A DNA stretch of 64,000 nt from Achromobacter insuavis (GCF_902859645.1 NZ_CADIJR010000033.1:1-64000); one strand, 5' to 3'. Positions 51,917 through 61,268 are shown, counted from the first letter of the stretch. Notes: a model not told the origin generated them from the sequence alone. Made by a program: numbers and translations.

Positions 51917-53527
51917 GTGGAGACCAGGGAGTTTGACTACATCGTCGTGGGCGCGGGCTCGGCCGGATGCGCCGTGGCCGCCAGGCTGGCGCAGGACCGC
52001 AAGACCACGGTGCTGCTGCTGGAGGCAGGTCCGCGGGACCGCAACATGTGGATCCACATCCCCATCGGCTATGGCAAGACCATGTTCAACCCGCAACTGA
52101 ACTGGCAATTCGAATCCGAGCCCGAGCCCAATCTCGACAACCGCAGGATCTACATCCCGCGCGGCCGTACCCTGGGCGGGTCCAGCTCGATCAACGGCCT
52201 GGTCTACATCCGCGGCCAGAAAGAGGATTTCGAGCGTTGGCGGGCGCAAGGCAACGTCGGCTGGGGCTGGGACGATGTGTTGCCGTACTTCAAGCGCTCC
52301 GAGGCCAACGAGCGCGGCGCCGACGCCAGCCATGGCGGCGATGGTCCGCTGGCGGTGTCCGATATCCGCGGCCGCCACCCGTTGATCGAGGCCATCATCG
52401 GCGGCGCCAATGAACTGGGCGTGCCGCGCACCGACGATTTCAACGGCGCGCGGCAGGAAGGCGCCGGCTATTTCCAGCTGACCACCCGCAATGGCCTGCG
52501 CTGCTCGGCCGCCAAGGCCTATCTGCGCTCGGGCATCGCCGGCGACAATCTGTGCGTGCAATCCGATGCGCACGCCACCGGCCTGATCCTGGAGGGCCGC
52601 CGTGCCGTGGGGGTGTCGTACCTGCGCGCGGGCCAGGCCTGCCAGGCCCGCGCCCGGCGCGAGGTGGTGCTGAGCGCCGGCGCGATCCAGTCGCCGCAGT
52701 TGCTGATGCTGTCAGGCATCGGCGACGCCGACGCGCTGCGCTCGCTGGGCATCGCGCCGGTGCACCATCTGCCGGAAGTCGGCCGCAACCTGCAGGATCA
52801 CCTGCAATCGCGGCTGATGTACCGCTGCACCCGGCCGATCACCACCAATGACGCCCTGCGCACCTGGTGGGGCACGGCCCGCATCGGCCTGCAATGGATC
52901 CTGCGCCGCGCCGGGCCGGTGGCGGCCGGCATCCAGCTGGGTGGCATGTTCGCGCGCACCAACGACGCCGAGCAGACCCCCAACGTGCAATTCCACTTCG
53001 GCACCATCAGCGCCGACATGACGGCCGGCCGGCCGCATGATTTCTCCGGTTTCACCCTGTCGGTCTGCCAGTTGCGGCCAACCAGCCGCGGCCGGCTCGA
53101 CCTGGCCTCGCCCGATCCGCTGGCCGCGCCCCGGGCTCGCTTCAACTACCTGGACACCGAATTCGACCGGCGCACCATGGTCGAAGGGGTGCGGATGGCG
53201 CGCCAACTGGTGCGGACCCGTTCGCTGTCACCGTACGTTGCCGATGAATACCGACCCGGCTTCAACGTCGAGTCGGACGACGACGTCCTGCGTTTCATTC
53301 GTGGGTACGCCACCACCATCTTCCATCCCGTCGGCACCTGCCGCATGGGGGCCGACGCCGATGCCGTGGTCGATACCCGGCTGCGGGTCCGCGGGGTGGA
53401 CCGGCTGCGCGTGGTCGACGCCTCGATCATGCCCCTGCTGCTTTCCGGCAATACCAACGCTGGTAGCATCGTGATCGGCGAGAAAGGCGCCGACATGATC
53501 ATGCAAGACAGGGAGAAAATCTCATGA
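51917..53527 (+). CDS. GMC-family FAD-dependent oxidoreductase
   Basis: 536 residues. FAD Rossmann motif VVGAGSAGCAVAARLA about residues 10-25, GMC signatures GRTLGGSSSINGLVYIRG (about 88-105) and SAGAIQSPQLLMLSGIG (about 250-266), catalytic His in TIFHPVGTCRMG, and the C-terminal SGNTNAGSIVIGEK. It oxidises an alcohol to an aldehyde or ketone (choline-dehydrogenase-like branch). Begins at GTG 51917 after GGAAGGA. The stop overlaps the GntR start (ATGA). Confidence 0.93.
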   Translation: METREFDYIVVGAGSAGCAVAARLAQDRKTTVLLLEAGPRDRNMWIHIPIGYGKTMFNPQLNWQFESEPEPNLDNRRIYIPRGRTLGGSSSINGLVYIRGQKEDFERWRAQGNVGWGWDDVLPYFKRSEANERGADASHGGDGPLAVSDIRGRHPLIEAIIGGANELGVPRTDDFNGARQEGAGYFQLTTRNGLRCSAAKAYLRSGIAGDNLCVQSDAHATGLILEGRRAVGVSYLRAGQACQARARREVVLSAGAIQSPQLLMLSGIGDADALRSLGIAPVHHLPEVGRNLQDHLQSRLMYRCTRPITTNDALRTWWGTARIGLQWILRRAGPVAAGIQLGGMFARTNDAEQTPNVQFHFGTISADMTAGRPHDFSGFTLSVCQLRPTSRGRLDLASPDPLAAPRARFNYLDTEFDRRTMVEGVRMARQLVRTRSLSPYVADEYRPGFNVESDDDVLRFIRGYATTIFHPVGTCRMGADADAVVDTRLRVRGVDRLRVVDASIMPLLLSGNTNAGSIVIGEKGADMIMQDREKIS

Positions 53528-54303
53528 GTACCTTGGAACGTCGTCTGGAAATCTTCGAGACGCTGCATGCACCCGATCCGACCCGCCGGCCCAAGTACCA
53601 GCGGCTGGTCGAGGTGCTGGTCGACGCGGTCCGGCGCGGCATCTGGCAGCCGGGCGACCAGTTGCCGGCCGAGGAGGAGCTGGCGCAGCTCACGCCGTTC
53701 AGCCTCGGCACCGTGCAGCGGGCGTTGCGCGACCTGGTGGAGCAGGGCCTGGTGGTGCGCATGCACGGCCTGGGCAGCTTCATCGCGGAGGCGCCTCGCC
53801 AGATCGAGGATCCCTGGCATTGCCGCTTCCTGGACGACGATGGCGCGGTGCTGCCGATCTTTTCGCAAGCGGTGCTGCGCACGCCCGTGACCGGCGCGGG
53901 GCCCTGGAACGAGTACCTGGGAACCGAGGCCAATGTCATGCGGCTTGACCGCATCATCATCATCAACGACGAGTTCCGCATCTCCAGCCGGTTCTACGCC
54001 GACCGGCAATTGCTCAAGCGCCTGTGGGACATGCCCATGGACAAGCTCAACGGCGCCAATTTCAAGAAAGTCATCATCCAGCAATTCAAGTTGCCGATCA
54101 CCAACATCACCCACCTGGTGAAGCTGGTCGATTTCGACACCGAGTCCTGCGAGCGCATCGGCGTGCCGCATCCCTACCGCGGCATCTACATGCAGGCCGT
54201 GGCGCGGTCCGGGCGCGGGCAGTGCGTGTACTACCAGGAATTCTTCCTGGGCCCGACCTCGCGCGATCTCGCGTTTCCCGATTCGAATTTATCAAGCGGC
54301 TGA
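53524..54303 (+). CDS. GntR/HutC-family regulator
   Basis: 259 residues. Winged helix-turn-helix about 25-90 (QPGDQLPAEEELAQLTPFSLGTVQRAL, in parts; wing VVRMHGLGSFI) and a UTRA effector domain from about 100 to the end. It is inside the catabolic operon, translationally coupled to the GMC gene, and is the natural repressor of this cluster; the palindrome at the -10 of the MFS promoter is its candidate operator. The effector is probably the substrate or an early intermediate. Confidence 0.92.
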   Translation: MSTLERRLEIFETLHAPDPTRRPKYQRLVEVLVDAVRRGIWQPGDQLPAEEELAQLTPFSLGTVQRALRDLVEQGLVVRMHGLGSFIAEAPRQIEDPWHCRFLDDDGAVLPIFSQAVLRTPVTGAGPWNEYLGTEANVMRLDRIIIINDEFRISSRFYADRQLLKRLWDMPMDKLNGANFKKVIIQQFKLPITNITHLVKLVDFDTESCERIGVPHPYRGIYMQAVARSGRGQCVYYQEFFLGPTSRDLAFPDSNLSSG

Positions 54304-54329
54304 CATCAGCCATTCAACCTAGTAGAGCC

Positions 54330-55787
54330 ATGACCGTGAAACCGAAGAACCTGTTGATCATCATGTCCGACGAACACTCGCCCAAGGCCTTGGGCTGCTA
54401 TGGCAGCGAGATCGTCAAGACCCCTCATCTCGATGCCCTGGCCGCGCGCGGCACGCTGTTCCGCTCGGCCTATTGCGCCAGCCCGGTGTGCATTCCCGCC
54501 CGGGCCTCGTTCGCGGTGGGCAAGTACATTCATCAGATCGGCTATTGGGACAACGCCGACGCCTACGATGGCGCGGTGCCCAGCTGGCATCATCGGTTGC
54601 GCGAACGCGATCACGACGTGGTTTCGATTGGCAAGCTCCATTTCCGCCAGCCCGGCGAGGACCACGGGTTTTCGGAAGAGATCATCCCCATGCATATCAT
54701 CGAGGGCAAGGGCGATCTGATGGGCCTGGTCCGCAGCGAACTGCCGGTGCGCAAGGGCGCCTACAAAATGGCCCACTTCGCGGGGCCCGGCGAGAGTTCC
54801 TACACCTTCTACGACCGTGAGATCACGGCCCGCGCCCAGGTCTGGCTGCGCGAGGCGGCGCGACGCGAATCGGACAAGCCGTGGGTGCTGTTCGTGTCGC
54901 TGGTGGCGCCGCACTTCCCGCTGACTGCGCCGCCTGAACACTATTACCGCTATTTCAACCAGAACCTGCCGCTGCCCAAGCTGTACGACCGGCGCGAGCG
55001 GCCGGACCACCCCTATCTGGTCGACTATCGCAACAGCTTCAACTACGACGATTATTTCGAGGGCGACGCGGTCAAGCGCGCCGTCGCCGGCTACTACGGC
55101 CTGTGCTCGTTCCTGGACGAGAACATCGGCAAGATCCTCAACGCGCTGGAGGACGCCGGCCTGGCCGATGACACCCGCGTGATGTACACCTCCGACCACG
55201 GCGACAACCTGGGCGCGCGCGGTCTGTGGGGCAAGTCGACCATGTTCGAGGAAACCGCGGGCGTGCCGCTGATCATGGCGGGCGACGACATTCCGCGCGG
55301 GCGGGTGGTCGACGTGCCGGTCACGCATATCGACGCCTATCCTACGGTGCTGGACGCCGTCGGCAACACCGAGCCGGCCTTGCGCGAAGGCTATCCCGGC
55401 CATTCGCTGTTCGACATCGCCCGCGGCGAGACGCCGCGGCGCAACGTGCTGGTGGAATATCACGGCATGGGTTCGACCACGGGCGCCTTCATGATCCGCC
55501 ACGGCAAGTACAAGTACATCGAATACGCCGGCTATCCCGCGCAGTTGTTCGATCTGGAAGCCGACCCCGAGGAACTCCAGGACCTGGCCGCCGATCCGCG
55601 CCACGCCGATACCGTGCAGGCCTGCCGCCAGCAGCTGTATCTGATCTGTGACCCGCAGGCGGTCGATCGCCAGGCCAAGGCGCGCCAGCAGACGCTGCTG
55701 CGCGAGAACGGCGGCCGCGAAGCGGTGATCGCCCGCGGCGATCTCGGCTTCACGCCAGTGCCGGGTTCGGCCTTGGCGTTCGACTGA
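54330..55787 (+). CDS. Type I sulfatase, choline-sulfatase/arylsulfatase-like
   Basis: 485 residues. The formylglycine motif is C54-I-P-A-R58, needed for sulfatase maturation by a formylglycine-generating enzyme; metal ligands D14 in IMSDEHSP and the pair in SDHGDNLG. GKLHF and GLWGKSTMFEETAGVPL resemble choline-sulfatase BetC and related enzymes. It hydrolyses a sulfate ester (possibly a phosphonate or phosphate ester, which some relatives accept). No signal peptide, so cytoplasmic. It follows the GntR gene by 26 bases. The preceding transport and oxidation genes suggest it opens or completes the pathway. Confidence 0.9.
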   Translation: MTVKPKNLLIIMSDEHSPKALGCYGSEIVKTPHLDALAARGTLFRSAYCASPVCIPARASFAVGKYIHQIGYWDNADAYDGAVPSWHHRLRERDHDVVSIGKLHFRQPGEDHGFSEEIIPMHIIEGKGDLMGLVRSELPVRKGAYKMAHFAGPGESSYTFYDREITARAQVWLREAARRESDKPWVLFVSLVAPHFPLTAPPEHYYRYFNQNLPLPKLYDRRERPDHPYLVDYRNSFNYDDYFEGDAVKRAVAGYYGLCSFLDENIGKILNALEDAGLADDTRVMYTSDHGDNLGARGLWGKSTMFEETAGVPLIMAGDDIPRGRVVDVPVTHIDAYPTVLDAVGNTEPALREGYPGHSLFDIARGETPRRNVLVEYHGMGSTTGAFMIRHGKYKYIEYAGYPAQLFDLEADPEELQDLAADPRHADTVQACRQQLYLICDPQAVDRQAKARQQTLLRENGGREAVIARGDLGFTPVPGSALAFD

Positions 55788-55907
55788 CGCGGCACGGCAG
55801 TCGCGCCCGCGCGGGCATCGCGGCGGGCGCCCAGGGCCGGTGCGAGGCCCCTTTCAGTGTGGGCGGGCCCCGGCCTTCTCTTCCTTCGATTCCATTTGGG
55901 ACGGCAT

Positions 55908-56657
55908 ATGCTCTTCGGGCCGATGTTGTGGTTCACCCTGGGCGGCGCGGCCGTCGCGGGCTTCGTGCAGGGGCTGTCGGGTTTCGCGTTCAGCATGGTG
56001 TCGATGGCTATCTGGGCCTGGGTGCTGGAGCCGAGCCTGGCCGCTGTGTTGACGGTGTTCGGCGCGCTCGTCGGCCAGGTGACCGGGGTTTTATCGGTGC
56101 GCCAGGCGTTTCCGTGGAAACTGTTGCTGCCGTTTCTGGCGGGCGGGGCGCTGGGCGTGCCGCTTGGCCTTGCCCTGCTGCCCCTGCTGGATCCCGCCGT
56201 CTTCAAACTGCTGCTGGGAATCGTGCTGGTCGCCTGGTGTTCGTTCATGTTGCTGTCGCGCCGCAAGATCGAACTGGACAGCGGTGGTCGCCTGGGAGAG
56301 GGCATCGCCGGCCTGTGCGGCGGGGTATTGGGCAGCCTGGCGGGCCTCACGGGACTCGCGCCCGCCTTGTGGTGCACCCTGCGCCACTATCCCCGCGAAA
56401 TGCAGCGCAATCTGATCCAGGGATTCAACCTGCTGATCCTGTCGTTCACGATGACGTGCTACGTCGTCTCGTCGACCGTGTCGCTGGCCATACTGCCCTG
56501 GTTCGGGGCGTTGCTGCCCGTCGTCATGGTGTCGACCTGGCTGGGCGCGCGCCTGTACGCCCGCCTGTGCGACGAAACGTTCCGCCGCGTCGTCCTGATG
56601 TTGTTGACGCTATCCGGCGCGGCCTTGCTGGTCTCGTCAGCCCGCGCCTTCCTGTGA
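55908..56657 (+). CDS. TauE/SafE-family sulfite/anion exporter
   Basis: 249 residues with about seven or eight membrane segments. FVQGLSGFAFSMVSMAIWAW and LGVPLGLALLPLLDPAVFK are typical TauE/SafE stretches, and LAGLTGLAPALWCTL opens the second half. Such proteins export sulfite, sulfoacetate or similar anions. Next to a sulfatase, removal of sulfate-derived anions is plausible. ATG 55908 is used; a longer upstream reading lacks a Shine-Dalgarno. Confidence 0.85.
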   Translation: MLFGPMLWFTLGGAAVAGFVQGLSGFAFSMVSMAIWAWVLEPSLAAVLTVFGALVGQVTGVLSVRQAFPWKLLLPFLAGGALGVPLGLALLPLLDPAVFKLLLGIVLVAWCSFMLLSRRKIELDSGGRLGEGIAGLCGGVLGSLAGLTGLAPALWCTLRHYPREMQRNLIQGFNLLILSFTMTCYVVSSTVSLAILPWFGALLPVVMVSTWLGARLYARLCDETFRRVVLMLLTLSGAALLVSSARAFL

Positions 56658-56690
56658 CGCAGGCCGGTGACGGTCTGACTTGGAGATATC

Positions 56691-57656
56691 ATGCTTCGAA
56701 CTGCCATTCTCGTTTCCTGTTTTGCGCTCTTCGGCGCGGGCGCCCAGGCCAATCCCTGGCCGCAACGCCCCGTCACGTTGATCGTGCCGTATCCCGCCGG
56801 CGGAGGGGTCGATACCGCCGCCCGCATCTACAGTGCCGCCATTTCCAGGATCCTGGGACGGCAGGTCGTCGTGGAAAACCGCGCGGGCGCTTCGGGCGCG
56901 ATCGGCGCCCAGGCCGTTGTGCGTGCCGCGCCAGACGGCTACACGTTTCTGCTGTCGTCGCCGGCGGAAGTCCTGGTTACACCCATCGCCGGAAAGCCCT
57001 TGCCCTATGATCCGGAAAAGGACTTGACGCCAATCGCGTTCGTGGGCGACACGCCTTTGGGAATCGTGGCGCATCCCGAGCGCGGTCCGAAGTCGCTAGG
57101 TGAATTGGTTGCCAGTTCACAAAAGCAAGGTGTCAAATTCAACTATGGCACGCCGGGCAGTGGCAGTACGATGCATTTCGCCGGCGCCGCGATGCAAGCG
57201 ATTGCCGGCGTGAATTGGCAACACGTGCCGTACAAGGGCGCCGCGCCAGCGGTCAACGACGTTCTCGGAGGCCAGATCGACTTCGTCATTACGGGCTTGC
57301 CCCCGCTGGTAGCGCACATCAAGACCGGCAAACTGACCCTGCTGGCGGTTACATCCGCGAATCGTTCGCCGCTGTTCGCTGACGTGCCCGCCATCTCGGA
57401 GCTGCCGTCGATGGCTGGTTACCAATTCACCAACTGGCTCGGGCTCTTCGGCCCCGCTCAATTGCCTCCCGGGATCGGAAGAAAAATGAGCGCCGCATTC
57501 GAAAGCGCGGTCCAGGACGAAGCGGTCCGTCAACGATTGCAGGAAGCCGGCTGGCGTGCCGTCGTGCTGGAGCAGGACGCATTTGTTCAGTTCCTGGCGC
57601 AAGAGCGCTCTCGCTACCAAACGGTGCGCGACAAGGCCGGGATGATCATTGAATGA
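56691..57656 (+). CDS. Bug-family (TctC-like) periplasmic substrate-binding protein
   Basis: 321 residues with a signal peptide of about 20 (VSCFALFGAGAQA-NPW), then the Bug hallmarks RPVTLIVPYPAGGGVDTAAR and NYGTPGSGSTMHFAG, and PYKGAAPAVNDVLGGQIDF. Bug proteins, greatly expanded in Bordetella and Achromobacter, bind carboxylates, amino acids or nicotinate. No TctA/TctB membrane subunits are adjacent, which is common for this family. Likely captures the ligand for the cluster, or signals. Confidence 0.93.
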   Translation: MLRTAILVSCFALFGAGAQANPWPQRPVTLIVPYPAGGGVDTAARIYSAAISRILGRQVVVENRAGASGAIGAQAVVRAAPDGYTFLLSSPAEVLVTPIAGKPLPYDPEKDLTPIAFVGDTPLGIVAHPERGPKSLGELVASSQKQGVKFNYGTPGSGSTMHFAGAAMQAIAGVNWQHVPYKGAAPAVNDVLGGQIDFVITGLPPLVAHIKTGKLTLLAVTSANRSPLFADVPAISELPSMAGYQFTNWLGLFGPAQLPPGIGRKMSAAFESAVQDEAVRQRLQEAGWRAVVLEQDAFVQFLAQERSRYQTVRDKAGMIIE

Positions 57657-57736
57657 CCGCGCGTGCCGCTTGCGTCGTCACCGATGGCGCGATGGCCATG
57701 ATTTCCCGTTCCCACAGTTTCTTTCCAAGGACCTGC

Positions 57737-59428
57737 ATGAATCCTGATAACCAGCGCCTGCTCGACGAATTGCGCGGCATCGTCGGCACGGCCCATGTCC
57801 TGACCGATCCGCAGCATACCCAACGGTTCCGCACAGGATTCCGCTTCGGCTTCGGATCGGCGATCGCGGTTGCGCGGCCGGGCAGCCTTCTGGAGCAATG
57901 GCGATTGGTCCAGGCATGCGTGGCGCACGGCAAGATCGTGATCATGCAAGCGGCCAATACCGGCTTGACCGGAGGGTCGACGCCGGACGGCAATGACTAC
58001 GATCGGGAGATCGTGATCATCAGCACGTTGCGCATGAAGAAGATACAGCTGATCCGCGACGGGCATCAGGTGATCTGCTTTCCCGGCGCCACCTTGGACC
58101 AGCTGGAGAAAGCGCTCAAGCCGCTGGGACGCGAACCGCACTCCGTCATCGGGTCTTCATGCATTGGCGCGTCGGTGTTCGGCGGGATCTGCAATAACTC
58201 CGGTGGATCATTGGTGCAGCGCGGCCCCGCCTTTACCGAGATGGCCGTGTTTGCGCAGTTGGGGCAGGACGGCAAACTATCCCTGGTCAACCACCTGGGC
58301 ATCTCATTGGGAGAATCCCCCGAGGAGATCCTGCGGCGTCTGGATGACGGCACCTACCGTCCTGACGACATCGGCGATGGCGGACGCGGGTCGGATCAGG
58401 ATTATGCGCGGCACGTCCGCGACGTCGACGCGGACTCGCCCGCGCGGTTCAACGCGGACCCGAAACGGCTGTACGAGGCTTCCGGGAGCGCCGGCAAGCT
58501 GATTCTCTTTGCCGTGCGCCTGGACACGTTTCCGGCGGAGACGCAGACCGACGTTTTCTACATCGGGACGAATGATCCGGCGGAACTGACGGATATTCGA
58601 CGATACCTTCTGACGGCCTTGCCGGCGCTGCCCATCGCGGGGGAGTACATGCACAGGGATGCGTTCGATATCGCCGACGTCTACGGCAAGGACACTTTTC
58701 TGGCCATCCGCAGACTGGGCACCGCAAGGCTGCCCACCTTTTTCGCGTTGAAAGCGCGCGTTGACAATTTCTGCGCGAGATTCCCGTTCTTGCCCAGGAA
58801 CATGAGCGACCGGCTGTTGCAGTTCTTCAGCGAACGCTGTGGCGATCATCTGCCCGCTCGCCTGCGCGACTTTCGCGCCCGGTATGAACACTATCTGATG
58901 ATCAAGGTGTCGAGAAAGCTGAAGGAGCCGCTTCAGGTTTTCCTGGATTCCTATTTCAACCAGGCCACGGGCGCCTATTTCCTGTGCTCCCCGGAAGAGG
59001 GCGCATCCGCCTTCCTGCTGCGATTCGCGGCGGCCGGCGCCGCCGTGCGCTACCGCGCCATGCATCCGGATGCGGTGGAGGATATCGTCGCGCTGGATAT
59101 TGCCCTGAAGCGCAATGACCGAGACTGGCTGGAGGTGCTGCCCGAGGACATGGAGACCGCCATGGTGGCCAAGCTCTATTACGGACACTTTCTTTGCCAT
59201 GTCTTCCATCAGGACTACATCGTGAGAAAGGGCGTGGATTGCCTGGCGCTGGAGCACCGCATGTGGAAGCTGCTGGACGCCCGTGGCGCGCAGTATCCGG
59301 CCGAACACAACGTTGGACATCTGTATCGCGCCGGCCCCGAGCTTCGGAATTTCTACCGCGCCCTGGATCCTTGCAATCAGTTCAACCCAGGGGTCGGGCA
59401 GCTATCAAAGCGCAAGAACTGGATGTGA
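57737..59428 (+). CDS. dld: D-lactate dehydrogenase (quinone), Dld type
   Basis: 563 residues (E. coli Dld 571), a membrane-associated FAD enzyme oxidising D-lactate to pyruvate and feeding electrons to quinone. FAD-binding PP loop: AANTGLTGGSTPDGNDYDR; GSSCIGASVFGGICNNSGGS; and the Dld-specific membrane-binding region. The end ALDPCNQFNPGVGQLSKRKNW is typical. Start ATG 57737 is chosen since homology begins there. It follows the Bug gene by 80 bases; codon use is less GC-rich than the neighbourhood, by eye. Confidence 0.94.
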   Translation: MNPDNQRLLDELRGIVGTAHVLTDPQHTQRFRTGFRFGFGSAIAVARPGSLLEQWRLVQACVAHGKIVIMQAANTGLTGGSTPDGNDYDREIVIISTLRMKKIQLIRDGHQVICFPGATLDQLEKALKPLGREPHSVIGSSCIGASVFGGICNNSGGSLVQRGPAFTEMAVFAQLGQDGKLSLVNHLGISLGESPEEILRRLDDGTYRPDDIGDGGRGSDQDYARHVRDVDADSPARFNADPKRLYEASGSAGKLILFAVRLDTFPAETQTDVFYIGTNDPAELTDIRRYLLTALPALPIAGEYMHRDAFDIADVYGKDTFLAIRRLGTARLPTFFALKARVDNFCARFPFLPRNMSDRLLQFFSERCGDHLPARLRDFRARYEHYLMIKVSRKLKEPLQVFLDSYFNQATGAYFLCSPEEGASAFLLRFAAAGAAVRYRAMHPDAVEDIVALDIALKRNDRDWLEVLPEDMETAMVAKLYYGHFLCHVFHQDYIVRKGVDCLALEHRMWKLLDARGAQYPAEHNVGHLYRAGPELRNFYRALDPCNQFNPGVGQLSKRKNWM

Positions 59429-59483
59429 GGCGCCGAAGTCCCTCGTCGGATCGCTGCCGCGTTCTACCACGACCCGTGACGCG

Positions 59484-61031
59484 TCAATCCTCCTTCAACA
59501 ACGCCAACACGTTCTGCGCCAACTGATTGGCCTGCGTCAAGGCGACCTTGCTGGCTTGCTGCAGGATCTGCTGGCGCGTCAGGTTGGAGGTTTCGACGGC
59601 GTAGTCCGCGTCCTCGATGCGGCTGCGGGCCTGGCTGAGGATATCGGCGGTGTGGTTGAGGTTGGTGATGACCGAGCCCAGGCGGTGCTGCATCGCGCCC
59701 AGCTCGCCGCGCAGGCTGTCGACCTGGCCCAGGGCTTGGGTCACCCGCTTCATGGGCACGACCTTGAGGTTCACGGTCGGCGGCGCGTGTTTCGGCTTGA
59801 AGGACACCTCGCCGGTGGACGAAATGCTGATGTCGTAGAAATTGCCATCGCTGCCGCTGATGACGTATTCGCCGTTGGCGTTGCCGGTGGCGTCGGTCAG
59901 GTAGTGCACCTTGCTGTGCTGGTCGAACAGGGGCCGGCCATCGTCGGCGGCGGGCACCGGCGCGAGGCTCTGGAGAAAATCGAACAGTCGGATGGGCGTG
60001 TCTTTCTTGACGGCGTCGGCGGCAGGCGGGGGGCCGGGGGGAGGCGCGACCACGGGCGGCGTGGGCGTGGGGGCCGGCACGGCAGGGGGGGCGACCGGGA
60101 CCGGAAAGGTGCGGCCGACCAGCGTGGGCACGCCGCTGCGGGTGATCGCCGCCGCTTCCGCGGCGCTCAGGGTGGTTCTGTCCAGGCGCGGCAGGACGCT
60201 GATGTCGATGTCCACGACGCCTCCCACGGGTGCGGGCAAGGTGGGAATGCGGTACTCGTTGCGGGCGAGACCGCCGTGGACCTCCTGGACGAGGTATTGC
60301 GTCGTGCCGTTGAACTGGTAACTCAGGAGATAGGCGTCGAATATCGTGAGGACGGTGGCGCCATTCCTGATGCTCAGGACGGCGGTGGTGGTGGGGGGCG
60401 CTATCGCGGGCGGCGGCGCGACCGCCGGTGGCGGGGCGATCGGCGCGGGCTCGGACTGGGTGTCGATCACCGTCCTGTCGACGGCGCTGCCCAGACGCGG
60501 ATCATGCACCACGTCGATCTGGTCCAGGTTCAGGGTTTTCGTGTTGACGAGCCGGGTGTTGAGTGTGAGCGTGTCGCCATCGTGGGCGCCGACCTGGATG
60601 GACAGATCGGCGTCCTGGGCCAGCACGTCGAGGCTGTTGAAGCGGGTCTGGTGCGAAATCCGCTCGATTTCGCCGAGATGCTGGTCGATCTCGGCCTGGA
60701 TGGATTCCAGGTCGCCGATCGAGTTGGTGGAATTCTGCGCCTGCACGGCGAGTTCGCGGATGCGTTGCAGGCTGTGGCCCATCTCGCCCAGCGCGCCCTC
60801 GATGGTCTGCGCCAGCGAGATGCCGTCATTGGCGTTGCGCGCCGCCTGGTGCTGCCCGCGGATCTGGGCGGTGAAATGGCTGGCGATGGATTCACCGGCG
60901 GCATCGTCCGCGGCGTGGTTGATGCGCAGGCCGGACGACAGCCGCTCCGTGGCCACGGCCAGCGCGGATTCCGACTTGCCCAGGTTGGTGCGCGCCCGTA
61001 ACGACAGGGACTGGTTTCTGATCGAGGGCAT
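59484..61031 (-). CDS. fliC: Flagellin with proline-rich hinges in the variable region
   Basis: 515 residues. The conserved N-terminal D0/D1 helices (about 1-135; NLGKSESALAVATERLSSGLRIN, and LQRIRELAVQAQNSTN) and C-terminal D1/D0 (about 430-515; ADYAVETSNLTRQQILQQAS) are intact, so it can polymerise; the TLR5-recognised arginine-rich segment is conserved. The middle carries two proline-rich stretches, about 193-211 (APIAPPPAVAPPPAIAPP) and 308-337 (PAPTPTPPVVAPPPGPPPA), enclosing unrelated beta-rich modules. No flagellar genes adjoin it. ATG 61031 follows TGGAGAA. Confidence 0.92.
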   Translation of the reverse strand: MPSIRNQSLSLRARTNLGKSESALAVATERLSSGLRINHAADDAAGESIASHFTAQIRGQHQAARNANDGISLAQTIEGALGEMGHSLQRIRELAVQAQNSTNSIGDLESIQAEIDQHLGEIERISHQTRFNSLDVLAQDADLSIQVGAHDGDTLTLNTRLVNTKTLNLDQIDVVHDPRLGSAVDRTVIDTQSEPAPIAPPPAVAPPPAIAPPTTTAVLSIRNGATVLTIFDAYLLSYQFNGTTQYLVQEVHGGLARNEYRIPTLPAPVGGVVDIDISVLPRLDRTTLSAAEAAAITRSGVPTLVGRTFPVPVAPPAVPAPTPTPPVVAPPPGPPPAADAVKKDTPIRLFDFLQSLAPVPAADDGRPLFDQHSKVHYLTDATGNANGEYVISGSDGNFYDISISSTGEVSFKPKHAPPTVNLKVVPMKRVTQALGQVDSLRGELGAMQHRLGSVITNLNHTADILSQARSRIEDADYAVETSNLTRQQILQQASKVALTQANQLAQNVLALLKED

Positions 61032-61194
61032 GAGGTTCTCCAATGCGAGGTTGCCAGCCGGCCAGTGCCGCGGCTGTCAGCGGGATGCGGGCTGTCGTGC
61101 TGCGGGAATGGCGCGGGTTGATTCGAGCCGTCGTGGACGGCGTGGCGCGTGACGAATCAGCGCGCCGAACGATATGGGGTCGATGATGGCACGC

Positions 61195-61213
61195 GGCCCA
61201 CACTGGGTGGGCC
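61195..61213. repeat. Short perfect inverted repeat in the flagellin leader
   Basis: GGCCCAC-ACTGG-GTGGGCC, 7-bp arms. It lies downstream of the candidate flagellin promoter and upstream of the ATG, so it would form a hairpin in the 5' untranslated region. A GTTCGGCGC sequence (minus strand) is repeated on either side. Confidence 0.5.
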
Positions 61214-61241
61214 GGTTTGCGCCGAACGGGCGCGGCTTTGT

Positions 61242-61268
61242 TTATCCGAAGAGGGATAGATCATTCTA
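61242..61268 (-). promoter_or_regulatory. Candidate sigma28 (FliA) promoter for flagellin
   Basis: On the minus strand TAGAATGA (61268-61261), 11 bases, TCGGATAA (61249-61242). The spacing equals the sigma28 consensus and the -10 matches GCCGATAA at six of eight positions; the -35 matches only four. The distance to the ATG is about 211 bases, which is long for a flagellin leader. Confidence 0.35.
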
